From positions 1 through 16,315 of the forward strand of contig CABQND010000047.1 of assembly GCA_902465495.1 (NCBI GenBank): a stretch of DNA of 16,315 bases, given 5' to 3'. The stretch's first letter is position 1. Each line of letters begins with the position of its first letter. The notes under the pieces were generated by a model that did no database searches, was not told the origin of the DNA, and saw only the letters and a program-made list of their open reading frames with translations. Positions 7,256-13,190 of this stretch are shown here, piece by piece. This stretch comes from an uncultured Eubacteriales bacterium. GTDB taxonomy: Bacteria > Bacillota > Clostridia > Christensenellales > Borkfalkiaceae. The position numbers and the translations under genes were made by a program.

Positions 7256-7519
7256 TTATGTTTTGTTTAAAAGGTCCTGGATCAGCAATTTAATGTGCGC
7301 AATTTCTTTTTCACTCAAACCCTGTACGTCCAATAATTCTTTTTCATCTAAGTCCAACAGATAATCGGCTGAGACATTGAAAAGTTTTGCAATTTTTACA
7401 AGCATTTCGATGGACGGTTGAACATTGTCGTTTTCCCAGCGTTTTATCCGATAACGGGGCTTTGTATTTAAAAAAAGAAGAAAATTTGCGCATCGATACG
7501 GGTAAGCAGCGAATCGTTG
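7256..7519 (-). pseudogene. 3' remnant of an XRE-family (HTH_3) transcriptional regulator
   Basis: The minus-strand frame ends at TAA (7256-7258). Its last 60 residues look like the second half of a Cro/CI-type helix-turn-helix repressor: WENDNVQPSIEMLVKIAK then LFNVSADYLLDLDEKELL, followed by a short C-terminal helix ending LLIQDLLNKT. Upstream of the Trp the frame runs 27 more codons to a TGA at 7520-7522. It contains no ATG, GTG or TTG, and the sequence there does not fit the expected LSQxxLAxxLxVS pattern. The first helices are therefore missing or scrambled, and the gene is best read as 5'-truncated. An internal ATG (in IEM) could start only a 49-residue piece without the DNA-binding helix. 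I am sure of the family of the conserved half and less sure that the gene is dead. Confidence 0.7.
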
Positions 7520-7609
7520 TCAACGTTAAATGTAAGTTTTTTCTTTTACGTTAATCCTTTACGGGGCAAATTCTTAAAAATAGAGTTGAGAGCATAAAAA
7601 GAAGAGGCA

Positions 7610-7621
7610 ACACATATGTGT
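7610..7621. promoter_or_regulatory. ACACATATGTGT palindrome (putative operator 1)
   Basis: This is a perfect 12-bp inverted repeat in non-coding DNA. The 12-mer GCAACACATATG covering its left half (7607-7618) recurs exactly at 9445-9456. Its centre is 74 bp, about 7 helical turns, from the next ACATATGT site. Confidence 0.5.
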
Positions 7622-7683
7622 GATGGTTCATTTTTATAAAAAACAATTCAATTTTTGTATATTTTTAGTATATTTGTACGGAG

Positions 7684-7695
7684 AAACATATGTGT
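7684..7695. promoter_or_regulatory. AAACATATGTGT near-palindrome (putative operator 2)
   Basis: It shares ACATATGTGT with the site at 7610 and carries one mismatch in the outer dyad. It lies 62 bp upstream of the methyltransferase -35 box. Confidence 0.45.
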
Positions 7696-7757
7696 CGTTA
7701 CCCAGTTTTAAATAGTACGCTTTTTCGTCTAATAAAAGCGCCGGAAAGGTATTTCGG

Positions 7758-7786
7758 TTGAAAATGCGCAATGGTTATGATATAAT
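7758..7786 (+). promoter_or_regulatory. Sigma-A promoter of the methyltransferase gene
   Basis: TTGAAA (7758-7763), a 17-bp spacer and a consensus TATAAT (7781-7786) with TGA before it (extended -10). The start should fall near 7793, which leaves a leader of only about 12 nt carrying the AGGAG at 7794-7798 at its very 5' end. Confidence 0.85.
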
Positions 7787-7804
7787 GAAAAAAAGGAGAA
7801 GAAA

Positions 7805-8497
7805 ATGTCTAAGACGGAAATGGAGACGCGTTTAAAAAGGGGCGATAACATCGCAGAAGAGACGGAAGAGATGGCGGCCTTTTTTGAAAAGCGGCTGGAT
7901 ATTTATGAAGAACATCAACTCAACGAGATCATCGGGGCGCGAGATTTTTATTGTAAGACTGCCGAGCTTTTGCCTGCAAGCGCAGGTGCTGAAATACTTG
8001 ATTTAGGTTGCGGCACGGGGTTGGAGTTGGGCTTTTATTATGCGATCAATTCTTCTGCACGCGTGACATGCGTCGATCTTTCCGAAAAAATGCTGTGCGT
8101 TCTGCGCGAAAAATTTCGGAAGTTTGCGCCGCAGATCGTTTGCGCATCGTATTTCGATATCGATTTCGGGAAAGAAAAGTTCGATGCGGCAGTGTCCGTG
8201 GAATCGTTGCATCATTTCACGTTTGAAGAAAAAGTACCTCTCTATCAAAAGGTTTGTGCTTCTCTGCGCGCGGGAGGCAGGTTTGTTTTGACAGACTATC
8301 TGGAAGATACGGAAGATGAGTCGCGTGCGGCTTTTGCTCGTAAGGCGCAATTACTGGCAGGGAAAGAAGGGCTGTTTCATATCGATACTCCTTTGACCGT
8401 TGCGCGCGAGTGTGAGGCTTTGCGGCAAGCGGGATTTTCCGATGTGCGAGAATGCGGCAGATGGAATAAAACTTCCATTTTGCTTGCGCTCCGCTGA
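7805..8497 (+). CDS. Class I SAM-dependent methyltransferase
   Basis: This 230-residue cytoplasmic protein has a Rossmann-fold methyltransferase domain. The SAM-binding motif I is EILDLGCGTGLEL (63-75), the acidic residue closing strand 2 is Asp-91 (VTCVDLSEKM), and the motif IV region is FDAAVSVESLHHF (126-138), followed by LRAGGRFVLTDY. The substrate cannot be deduced, and the family covers small molecules, tRNA and proteins. The N-terminal 45 residues are charged and helical. The start ATG follows AGGAG by 6 nt. The AAA-type ATPase begins 23 nt after its stop with no terminator between them, so the two are probably co-transcribed. Confidence 0.88.
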   Translation: MSKTEMETRLKRGDNIAEETEEMAAFFEKRLDIYEEHQLNEIIGARDFYCKTAELLPASAGAEILDLGCGTGLELGFYYAINSSARVTCVDLSEKMLCVLREKFRKFAPQIVCASYFDIDFGKEKFDAAVSVESLHHFTFEEKVPLYQKVCASLRAGGRFVLTDYLEDTEDESRAAFARKAQLLAGKEGLFHIDTPLTVARECEALRQAGFSDVRECGRWNKTSILLALR

Positions 8498-8508
8498 GTG
8501 CTTTTCCA

Positions 8509-8517
8509 GGGGGGGGG
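8509..8517 (+). repeat. Nine-G homopolymer in the ribosome binding region of the ATPase gene
   Basis: Nine consecutive G residues lie 3 nt before the ATG at 8521, and they are the only G-rich stretch able to pair with 16S rRNA. A change in tract length would shift Shine-Dalgarno spacing. Confidence 0.7.
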
Positions 8518-8520
8518 ACG

Positions 8521-9435
8521 ATGGTTTATCTTGAAAAATTCAGATTGCCTGACGAGGATCAGGAGGCAGAGATCGCCAATAGACGCCGCTCGGAAAACGG
8601 CGGGGCTTTGGGGTATCTCGAAAACGGTTATCCTTGCATGCTGTTTCCGCAAAGAGGCTTGGAAGAACTGGATTTTGAACCGATCACAATTTTTTACGGT
8701 GGGAATGGGAGTGGGAAGAGCACTCTTTTGAATGTGATTGCGGAAAAGTTTTCTTTAAAACGTCTTTCTCCGTATAACGGCGGCGAACTCTTTTTGCCGT
8801 ATGTGCGCGCGTGCGAATTCCGTTTGGGTTATGACGATGAAGGCGAGCCTTTTTCGGCGGTGCCTTTTGCAAGCCGCATTATTACCAGCGATGATGTGTT
8901 TGAATATATGTTGGCGGCGCGCACGCGCAACGAAGAAATCGCCGAGGACACGGAAGTTGCAAAAGAAGAATATGCAGCTATCAAATTTGGGGATACGGTG
9001 CGCTTTTCGGGATTGCAAGATTATGAAGCGGTTCGATTGCAGTTGTTGGCGAGACAAAAATCTCTTTCCAGGCGTAAGTTCATGCATAAAATTGTAGGGA
9101 AACAGGTGCGCTTGCGTTCCAATGGAGAAACGGCATTGCGTTTTTTTGATGAACAGCTCAAAGACAGTGCACTGTATTGCCTGGATGAACCGGAAAACAG
9201 CTTGTCGCCAAAATTGCAGATGCAGATGAGGGAAATTTTGGAAGAAAAGGCGCGCCATTGCGGATGTCAGCTGATTATTTCCACGCATTCGCCTTTTCTG
9301 CTTTCTATGCGCGGAGCAAAAATATATGATCTCGACAGCTCTCCCGTGCTTCCGAAAAAGTGGTGGGAGCTGGAAAATACCAGAATATATTTTTCATTTT
9401 TTTATAAAAACCGCGATTTGTTTTTAAAAAAGTAA
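8521..9435 (+). CDS. AAA/ABC-type ATPase (COG3910-like predicted ATPase)
   Basis: This 304-residue soluble ATPase has Walker A GGNGSGKST (60-68), an SNGE signature-like motif (200-203), Walker B LYCLDEPENS (218-227) and an H-loop STHSPF (254-259). This is the single-domain SMC/ABC-like fold of the AAA_21 group. The opening MVYLEKF, the FEPITIFYGGNGSGKST block and the IITSDDVFEYML segment match my memory of a widespread Firmicutes family of predicted ATPases with no settled function. There is no fused nuclease and no membrane segment, so it is neither a transporter subunit nor an obvious OLD-type defence nuclease. It probably forms an operon with the upstream methyltransferase. Its translation start has only the nine-G tract as a ribosome binding site. 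Confidence 0.85.
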   Translation: MVYLEKFRLPDEDQEAEIANRRRSENGGALGYLENGYPCMLFPQRGLEELDFEPITIFYGGNGSGKSTLLNVIAEKFSLKRLSPYNGGELFLPYVRACEFRLGYDDEGEPFSAVPFASRIITSDDVFEYMLAARTRNEEIAEDTEVAKEEYAAIKFGDTVRFSGLQDYEAVRLQLLARQKSLSRRKFMHKIVGKQVRLRSNGETALRFFDEQLKDSALYCLDEPENSLSPKLQMQMREILEEKARHCGCQLIISTHSPFLLSMRGAKIYDLDSSPVLPKKWWELENTRIYFSFFYKNRDLFLKK

Positions 9436-9437
9436 AC

Positions 9438-9530
9438 TTGCGTCGCAACACATATGCGGCGGGATACAAACGTGCGAAAATTTCAAGAAATTGCGCGCAA
9501 AAACATATGTCTGGCAGGACATATACAATG
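9438..9530. promoter_or_regulatory. Intergenic region with the second pair of ACATATG sites
   Basis: The gap between the ATPase and Nudix genes holds an 11-bp palindrome TTGCGTCGCAA (9438-9448). It runs directly into ACACATATGC (9448-9457), and a perfect ACATATGT follows at 9503-9510. The two CATATG centres are 53 bp apart, about 5 helical turns. No clear -35/-10 pair is visible, so the Nudix gene may be read through from upstream or use a weak promoter. Confidence 0.4.
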
Positions 9531-9570
9531 AGCGGTGAATATAAAAGAGATTTTGATTGGAGGTAAGGAT

Positions 9571-9969
9571 ATGCCGCATTATAATGTTGTCGGTGCTCTC
9601 GTGATGCGTGAAGGAAAAGTTCTTGCTGCGCGTCGCGGTGCTTCCAAATATGAGTATGTCGCACATAAATTTGAATTTGTGGGCGGGAAGATAGAGCCCG
9701 GCGAAACGGAAGAAGAAGCATTGATGCGCGAGTTGCGTGAAGAATTGTGTGTTTCAGCGCGGATTTTGGGGCATTTTCGTACTGTTGAACACGCCTATCC
9801 CGATTTTTCGGTACGCTTGGCTGTGTATGCGGTGGAATTCCTTTCAGAGTTTCATAGGATTGAGCATGAGGAATTTCGATGGATCTCCGTTGCACAGCTG
9901 GATCCGGATGAGTGGGCTCCTGCCGATGCGCCTATCGTACTTGCGCTGCGTAGAGGAGAAACTGTGTAA
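9571..9969 (+). CDS. Nudix hydrolase (MutT-like)
   Basis: This 132-residue pyrophosphohydrolase has the Nudix box GKIEPGETEEEALMRELREE at 39-58, with the catalytic RE and EE pairs at 53-54 and 57-58. The glycine that normally follows the box glutamates is Cys-60. The family cleaves nucleoside diphosphates linked to a moiety X. The size, the FEFVGGKIEPGE start of the box and the C-terminal EHEEFRWISVAQL segment are like MutT-type (d)NTP diphosphatases, which would mean nucleotide-pool sanitation, but substrate is not readable by eye. The start is set at the ATG at 9571 because GGAGGT (9559-9564) lies 6 nt before it. An in-frame GTG at 9535 has no such site. Confidence 0.9.
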   Translation: MPHYNVVGALVMREGKVLAARRGASKYEYVAHKFEFVGGKIEPGETEEEALMRELREELCVSARILGHFRTVEHAYPDFSVRLAVYAVEFLSEFHRIEHEEFRWISVAQLDPDEWAPADAPIVLALRRGETV

Positions 9970-9995
9970 ATAGACATTGCAAATTTTAAAAGGGA

Positions 9996-10035
9996 AATAA
10001 ATCGCGGCGCGGATTATTCCGCGCAGCGATTTATT
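9996..10035. terminator. Long GC-rich stem-loop after the Nudix gene
   Basis: AATAAATCGC-G-GCGCGGA pairs with TCCGCGC-A-GCGATTTATT around a TTAT loop, an 18-position stem with one mismatch, 26 nt after the Nudix stop. The A/T-rich outer stem supplies only a short U-rich tail, so it is a plausible rather than classic terminator. Confidence 0.6.
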
Positions 10036-10039
10036 ATAA

Positions 10040-10071
10040 ACGCGCCGCAAATCATATGCTTTGCGGCGCGT
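10040..10071. terminator. Perfect GC-rich stem-loop between convergent genes
   Basis: ACGCGCCGCAAA (10040-10051) pairs perfectly with TTTGCGGCGCGT (10060-10071) around the loop TCATATGC. It lies between the convergent Nudix and membrane-protein genes and most likely terminates one or both. Its left arm could also pair with GCGGCGCG of the preceding stem-loop. Confidence 0.65.
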
Positions 10072-10117
10072 AAACGTTTTATTGTATCGTTGCTGATTTT
10101 ATAAAGTGTGGTGTATG

Positions 10118-11788
10118 TCAGCGGATGGAGTTGCTGTAATTATAAATCTTTTCCAGCAAGCCGTCCGAAATGACATTGCGATATCTTCCCATGAATACGA
10201 AGATTTTCACGAAGAATTCGCGGTTGTCTCCGCCGATCCGATAGGCAGGGAGCCGTTTGTTTTCACCATAGATGCGTGAGATGAACAGACGGTCGAATTC
10301 GTCGCGTTCTGCGGGAGTCAGACTGCTGATAAACGCATCGGGAATGTATCCGGGCGTATAGAAAGGCTGTTGCTGCGTATAAGGCTGCTGTCCGTAAGGC
10401 TGTTGTTGATTGGCGTAATAGGGAGGCGTTTGCGGTTGCTGATAGTTATAATAAGTCTGCTGTTGCGCCTGTTGCTGAGCAGCTTGTTGTTTGCGCTCTT
10501 CTTCCTCCGCAAAATCCTGATATGCGCGATTGAAATTGCCGTCATATTTCGTTTGTTCAAAATCGAACGGTTTCTCTTCTTCGGCGATTTCCGGCTGCTC
10601 GTCACGGATTATGTCATCATACTCTTCCGTTTGGGGTTCGCGAGCAATATCATCGATCGAAATTTGCGCAGCCTCTTCGAATGCCTTGTTGGTGCGCTCT
10701 GCTTCTTCCGAAATATTCGTCTCGGCATTTGCTGTGTTGATTTCTGGATCGGAAGCCTCTTCCGTGACCGGAGCGGCAGGTTGCTGTGCCGAATCTTGTT
10801 GTGCGGCAGGGGCGCCCAATCCGCGGAAAGTCATCTGATTGTTCGCATCGATTGCAAATGCGGCATCTTCTTCCGCTTCTTTTTGTTCTTCCAGCTTTTT
10901 CTTTTTGCTGTGCAACACGGCAACGACGATAATCGCATATATCAGCTGAACCAAAGCAATTCCGGCGAAAATCACGGTGCCCATATAATCGAGCAGATTA
11001 GCGAAAGAATCGGTAACGCCGAGCAGGATCGCCGCTGCAGCGGCAAGCACGAACACGATGATTGAGCGGATAACATCGAGTACACCGGTGCGGGGAAGGA
11101 TCAGTACAAACAATGCGAGCACCGCATTGACAAGGACTGCCCACGCCAATCCCATAAACGTATATTGTGTGATTGTATTCAGTGCGCCGTTGCCTAATTC
11201 GATACCGTTGAGCAAGTCATTAAAGTTGTAACTTTCAATAAAAGTCTTTCCGGTAAAAGCCAAGAAAGAAATGCCGAGTGCGGCAAAGATCAGTTTGACG
11301 ATACCGAAACCTTTGTATGCGGTAAAGTTTAAAACTATGATTGCAAGGAGTGCAACTGCCAGGGAAAGGGAAACGGAATTCAACGCAAAGAACGTTTTTT
11401 CGTCCGTGAAAATATCCGAAAACGATGCGCCGAGTTCTTTTGTCAGAGCATAGGCAAAGAATACCGCAACCGCGAGAAGCACCAGCGATTTCAGATAGTT
11501 GAGTGCGCGCGCCCCTCTGCGTTTGCAGAAAAATGCGGCGACGGTGCACACCAAAAGAACGGCGTATGCACCGACTGCGGCGTACATCGCCGATTTGAGC
11601 ACGGAGCCATAAGCGAGCTCGCCTTTAAACAGATCTAAGACTTGTGACCAAAGGCTCGCGTCGAGCAGAGCAATGTCCGGCACGAACAAAAACACCACAA
11701 AAGCCGCAAAGATCAGAAGAGAAAGTATCAGTTGCAGGGCTTTGCCGCGGCTTTTTGTCATTTCGCCGGTTGTTTCGTTGTTCGTCAT
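10118..11788 (-). CDS. Eight-helix membrane protein with Gln/Tyr-rich tail and conserved C-terminal domain
   Basis: I cannot name this 556-residue protein. Eight hydrophobic segments are visible at about residues 17-39, 65-87, 98-116, 137-157, 162-182, 208-231, 236-258 and 271-292, followed by a basic KKKK stop. A long acidic, probably disordered region follows (about 300-430). Then comes a low-complexity Gln/Tyr/Pro stretch (432-480) with repeats such as QQQPYGQQPYTQQQPF. The last 70 residues look folded (FISSLTPAERDEFDRLF, later LPAYRIGGDNREFFVKIFVF and ISDGLLEKIY). I recall a similar C-terminal module in uncharacterised clostridial proteins, which is unverified. It starts at 11788 after AGGGG (minus strand, 8-nt spacing) and has its own promoter. 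It is monocistronic and divergent from the CdaR-type regulator. Confidence 0.85.
   Translation of the reverse strand: MTNNETTGEMTKSRGKALQLILSLLIFAAFVVFLFVPDIALLDASLWSQVLDLFKGELAYGSVLKSAMYAAVGAYAVLLVCTVAAFFCKRRGARALNYLKSLVLLAVAVFFAYALTKELGASFSDIFTDEKTFFALNSVSLSLAVALLAIIVLNFTAYKGFGIVKLIFAALGISFLAFTGKTFIESYNFNDLLNGIELGNGALNTITQYTFMGLAWAVLVNAVLALFVLILPRTGVLDVIRSIIVFVLAAAAAILLGVTDSFANLLDYMGTVIFAGIALVQLIYAIIVVAVLHSKKKKLEEQKEAEEDAAFAIDANNQMTFRGLGAPAAQQDSAQQPAAPVTEEASDPEINTANAETNISEEAERTNKAFEEAAQISIDDIAREPQTEEYDDIIRDEQPEIAEEEKPFDFEQTKYDGNFNRAYQDFAEEEERKQQAAQQQAQQQTYYNYQQPQTPPYYANQQQPYGQQPYTQQQPFYTPGYIPDAFISSLTPAERDEFDRLFISRIYGENKRLPAYRIGGDNREFFVKIFVFMGRYRNVISDGLLEKIYNYSNSIR
10350..10490 (-). repeat. 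Gln/Tyr/Pro-rich low-complexity coding repeat
   Basis: This is the part of the membrane protein gene encoding residues about 432-480. It is made mostly of CAG/CAA, TAT/TAC and CCG codons in irregular QQQPY, QQPYGQ and QQQPF units. The composition is that of a flexible or prion-like linker. Confidence 0.7.
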
Positions 11789-11837
11789 AAAGATTACCCC
11801 TGAATTTTTTTAGCCAGGCAGAGAAGTCTGCCGTTGA

Positions 11838-11853
11838 ATCGATTGATCGATTG
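11838..11853. repeat. Tandem octamer (ATCGATTG)x2 at a transcription start
   Basis: Two perfect adjacent copies, 11838-11845 and 11846-11853, lie just downstream of the predicted minus-strand start of the membrane-protein transcript. Each contains ATCGAT. This could be an operator or an mRNA 5' feature. Confidence 0.4.
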
Positions 11854-11861
11854 TTACAATA

Positions 11862-11890
11862 ATTTTACTATATTCATTCGCTTGTGTCAA
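11862..11890 (-). promoter_or_regulatory. Sigma-A promoter of the eight-helix membrane protein
   Basis: The minus strand reads TTGACA (11885-11890), a 17-bp spacer, then TAAAAT (11862-11867). The start should be near 11855, giving a leader of about 67 nt. Confidence 0.8.
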
Positions 11891-11973
11891 GTATAAACTC
11901 AGAAAAGAAAAGTGGCTGACACAAAAATTCGCATGAAGATCGGGTGCGTTTATAGTGGTAGAATGTGTAAAGA

Positions 11974-11989
11974 GTGCAAAAATTTGCAC
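11974..11989. promoter_or_regulatory. GTGCAAA-AA-TTTGCAC palindrome (putative operator)
   Basis: This is a perfect 7-bp dyad around a 2-bp centre, located between the divergent membrane-protein and CdaR-type regulator genes. It is about 35 bp upstream of the regulator's -35 box. The position suits an activator or autoregulatory site. Confidence 0.5.
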
Positions 11990-12015
11990 AATTTTGGCTC
12001 GTTTCGTAAAATTTA

Positions 12016-12044
12016 TTGATATTTGGACGCTAATGCGGTATAAT
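12016..12044 (+). promoter_or_regulatory. Sigma-A promoter of the CdaR-type regulator
   Basis: TTGATA (12016-12021), a 17-bp spacer and TATAAT (12039-12044). A second TATAAT preceded by TGC lies at 12069-12074 and could act as an extended -10 promoter without a -35, but it would leave a leader of only about 8 nt. Confidence 0.7.
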
Positions 12045-12088
12045 GGAACGGAAAACACGCGGCAATGCTATAATTGCGGGGAAGACAG

Positions 12089-13111
12089 ATGTTAAGTGAA
12101 TTGAGACAGATTATCCGTTCCATTCAAGAAAATACGGGCATCGAAATGATACTTTATTCATCATCGGGAGAGCCTTTTTCGAAAAGCGGAAAGAAAATTC
12201 CGTCCGATTTTGATGGTATTCGTCAAGATGCGATTGCCGGAGAAACTTATTTTAAAACGGAGTATAAATCCACGCAATTGATCTGCGCGATCAAGGGGTG
12301 TACTCCTGTTGAAAAGAATTATGCCTATTTATTGGCGGATATGATTGAAAACTCGTCCAGCCGTGTTACCAATCTTTCGCGCAACGAGTTCTTTAAGCGC
12401 ATTTTATTGGGCGAATGCAGTCCTTCCGATATCGAAAAGTATCGTACAAAATATTCTGTTCCCGATCTTCCGTGCTTTGTTCTGTCTGTGTCCTCGGAGG
12501 GGAAAACTTCGGATGTAACGGCGCTTCTTTCGCAGTATGCCGAAAACGAAACGGATGCAGCTGTTGCGGTTTCCGGGAAAGAATGCGCGGTCGTCAAGTT
12601 TGTAGAGGAAGAGTCGGAATATCAGTCCGCGGCAGATTTTGCAGGATTTGTTGTGCGCTCTCTGCTCGAAGAATTAGGGGTAAAGGCGCAGGCCGGTGTG
12701 GGCGGTGTCGTGCGGCGGTTTGAGGATATCAGCGTTTCTTATCAGCAGGCGGCGTCTGCCTTGCGCATGAGTTCTTTGTTCAATTCCAAAGGCAGTGTGC
12801 ATTGTTATCGCGACTTTATACTCATTAAAATGCTGGAAGATATCCCGGAAGGCAAGTTGGGCGAATATTTGTCGATCCTTCTGGAAGATGAGTCAAGGGA
12901 ACTGCTCAAAGATGAAGATATGGTCAACACTGCGGAAGAGTTTTTGGAAAACAGCCTCAATGTTTCGGAAACATCGCGCAATTTGTACATGCACCGCAAT
13001 ACGCTCATGTACCGCCTCGATAAGATCGAACGCGTAACAGGACTGAATCTTCGAAAATTTTCGGATGCTGTTACATTCCGTATCATCACGATTTTAAATA
13101 AACTTGTTTAA
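12089..13111 (+). CDS. CdaR/PucR-family transcriptional regulator
   Basis: This 340-residue regulator ends in a PucR-type helix-turn-helix. The core of residues 281-340 includes SETSRNLYMHRNTLMYRLDK and IERVTGLNLRKFSDAVTF, a strong family signature. The middle third (about 97-240) looks like the degenerate GGDEF-like domain of CdaR proteins, with QAGVGGVVRRFEDISVSYQQ and the helix that follows. The N-terminal 90 residues would be a ligand or sensory domain, with no membrane segment. Relatives respond to sugar diacids, purines or amino acids, and the ligand here is unknown. The malic enzyme is the next gene in the same direction, which suggests a local target and perhaps a C4-acid signal (inference). 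The ATG at 12089 is preferred over an upstream TTG at 12074 because GGGGA (12078-12082) precedes it. Confidence 0.9.
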   Translation: MLSELRQIIRSIQENTGIEMILYSSSGEPFSKSGKKIPSDFDGIRQDAIAGETYFKTEYKSTQLICAIKGCTPVEKNYAYLLADMIENSSSRVTNLSRNEFFKRILLGECSPSDIEKYRTKYSVPDLPCFVLSVSSEGKTSDVTALLSQYAENETDAAVAVSGKECAVVKFVEEESEYQSAADFAGFVVRSLLEELGVKAQAGVGGVVRRFEDISVSYQQAASALRMSSLFNSKGSVHCYRDFILIKMLEDIPEGKLGEYLSILLEDESRELLKDEDMVNTAEEFLENSLNVSETSRNLYMHRNTLMYRLDKIERVTGLNLRKFSDAVTFRIITILNKLV

Positions 13112-13117
13112 TAATGC

Positions 13118-13141
13118 AAGGCGGTTCACTTTAACTGCCTT
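13118..13141 (+). terminator. Weak stem-loop between the regulator and malic enzyme genes
   Basis: AAGGCGGTT (13118-13126) pairs with AACTGCCTT (13133-13141) with one G-T wobble and a 6-nt loop, 6 nt after the regulator stop. No run of T follows, so partial termination or transcript processing is more likely than a full stop. Confidence 0.45.
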
Positions 13142-13190
13142 AGTTCCTTTGCAACACAACTGTTTACGCAGCAAACATCAAGGAGAAGCT

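Larger units (their letters stand above)
7520..7757. other. AT-rich non-coding stretch between the regulator remnant and the methyltransferase promoter
   Basis: No convincing gene is visible here. The stretch is markedly richer in A and T than its surroundings. It holds two ACATATGT palindromes (7612-7619 and 7686-7693, described separately) and a 7-bp stem CGCTTTT/AAAAGCG at 7718-7740 just upstream of the methyltransferase promoter. A plus-strand frame with protein-like composition runs across 7440-7554 but has no start and no recognisable family. Confidence 0.5.

Noticed and set aside
8521..9435. OLD-family or retron-type defence ATPase
   Set aside because: No TOPRIM or nuclease domain, reverse transcriptase or ncRNA is nearby. 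The protein fits a common stand-alone predicted ATPase family.
9454..9531. 25-residue frame between the ATPase and Nudix genes
   Set aside because: It has no ribosome binding site, its ATG is part of the CATATG palindrome, and nothing in the peptide is recognisable.
7256..10071. Insertion sequence or integrative element
   Set aside because: No transposase or integrase, no matching terminal inverted repeats and no target-site duplication were found at the block edges.
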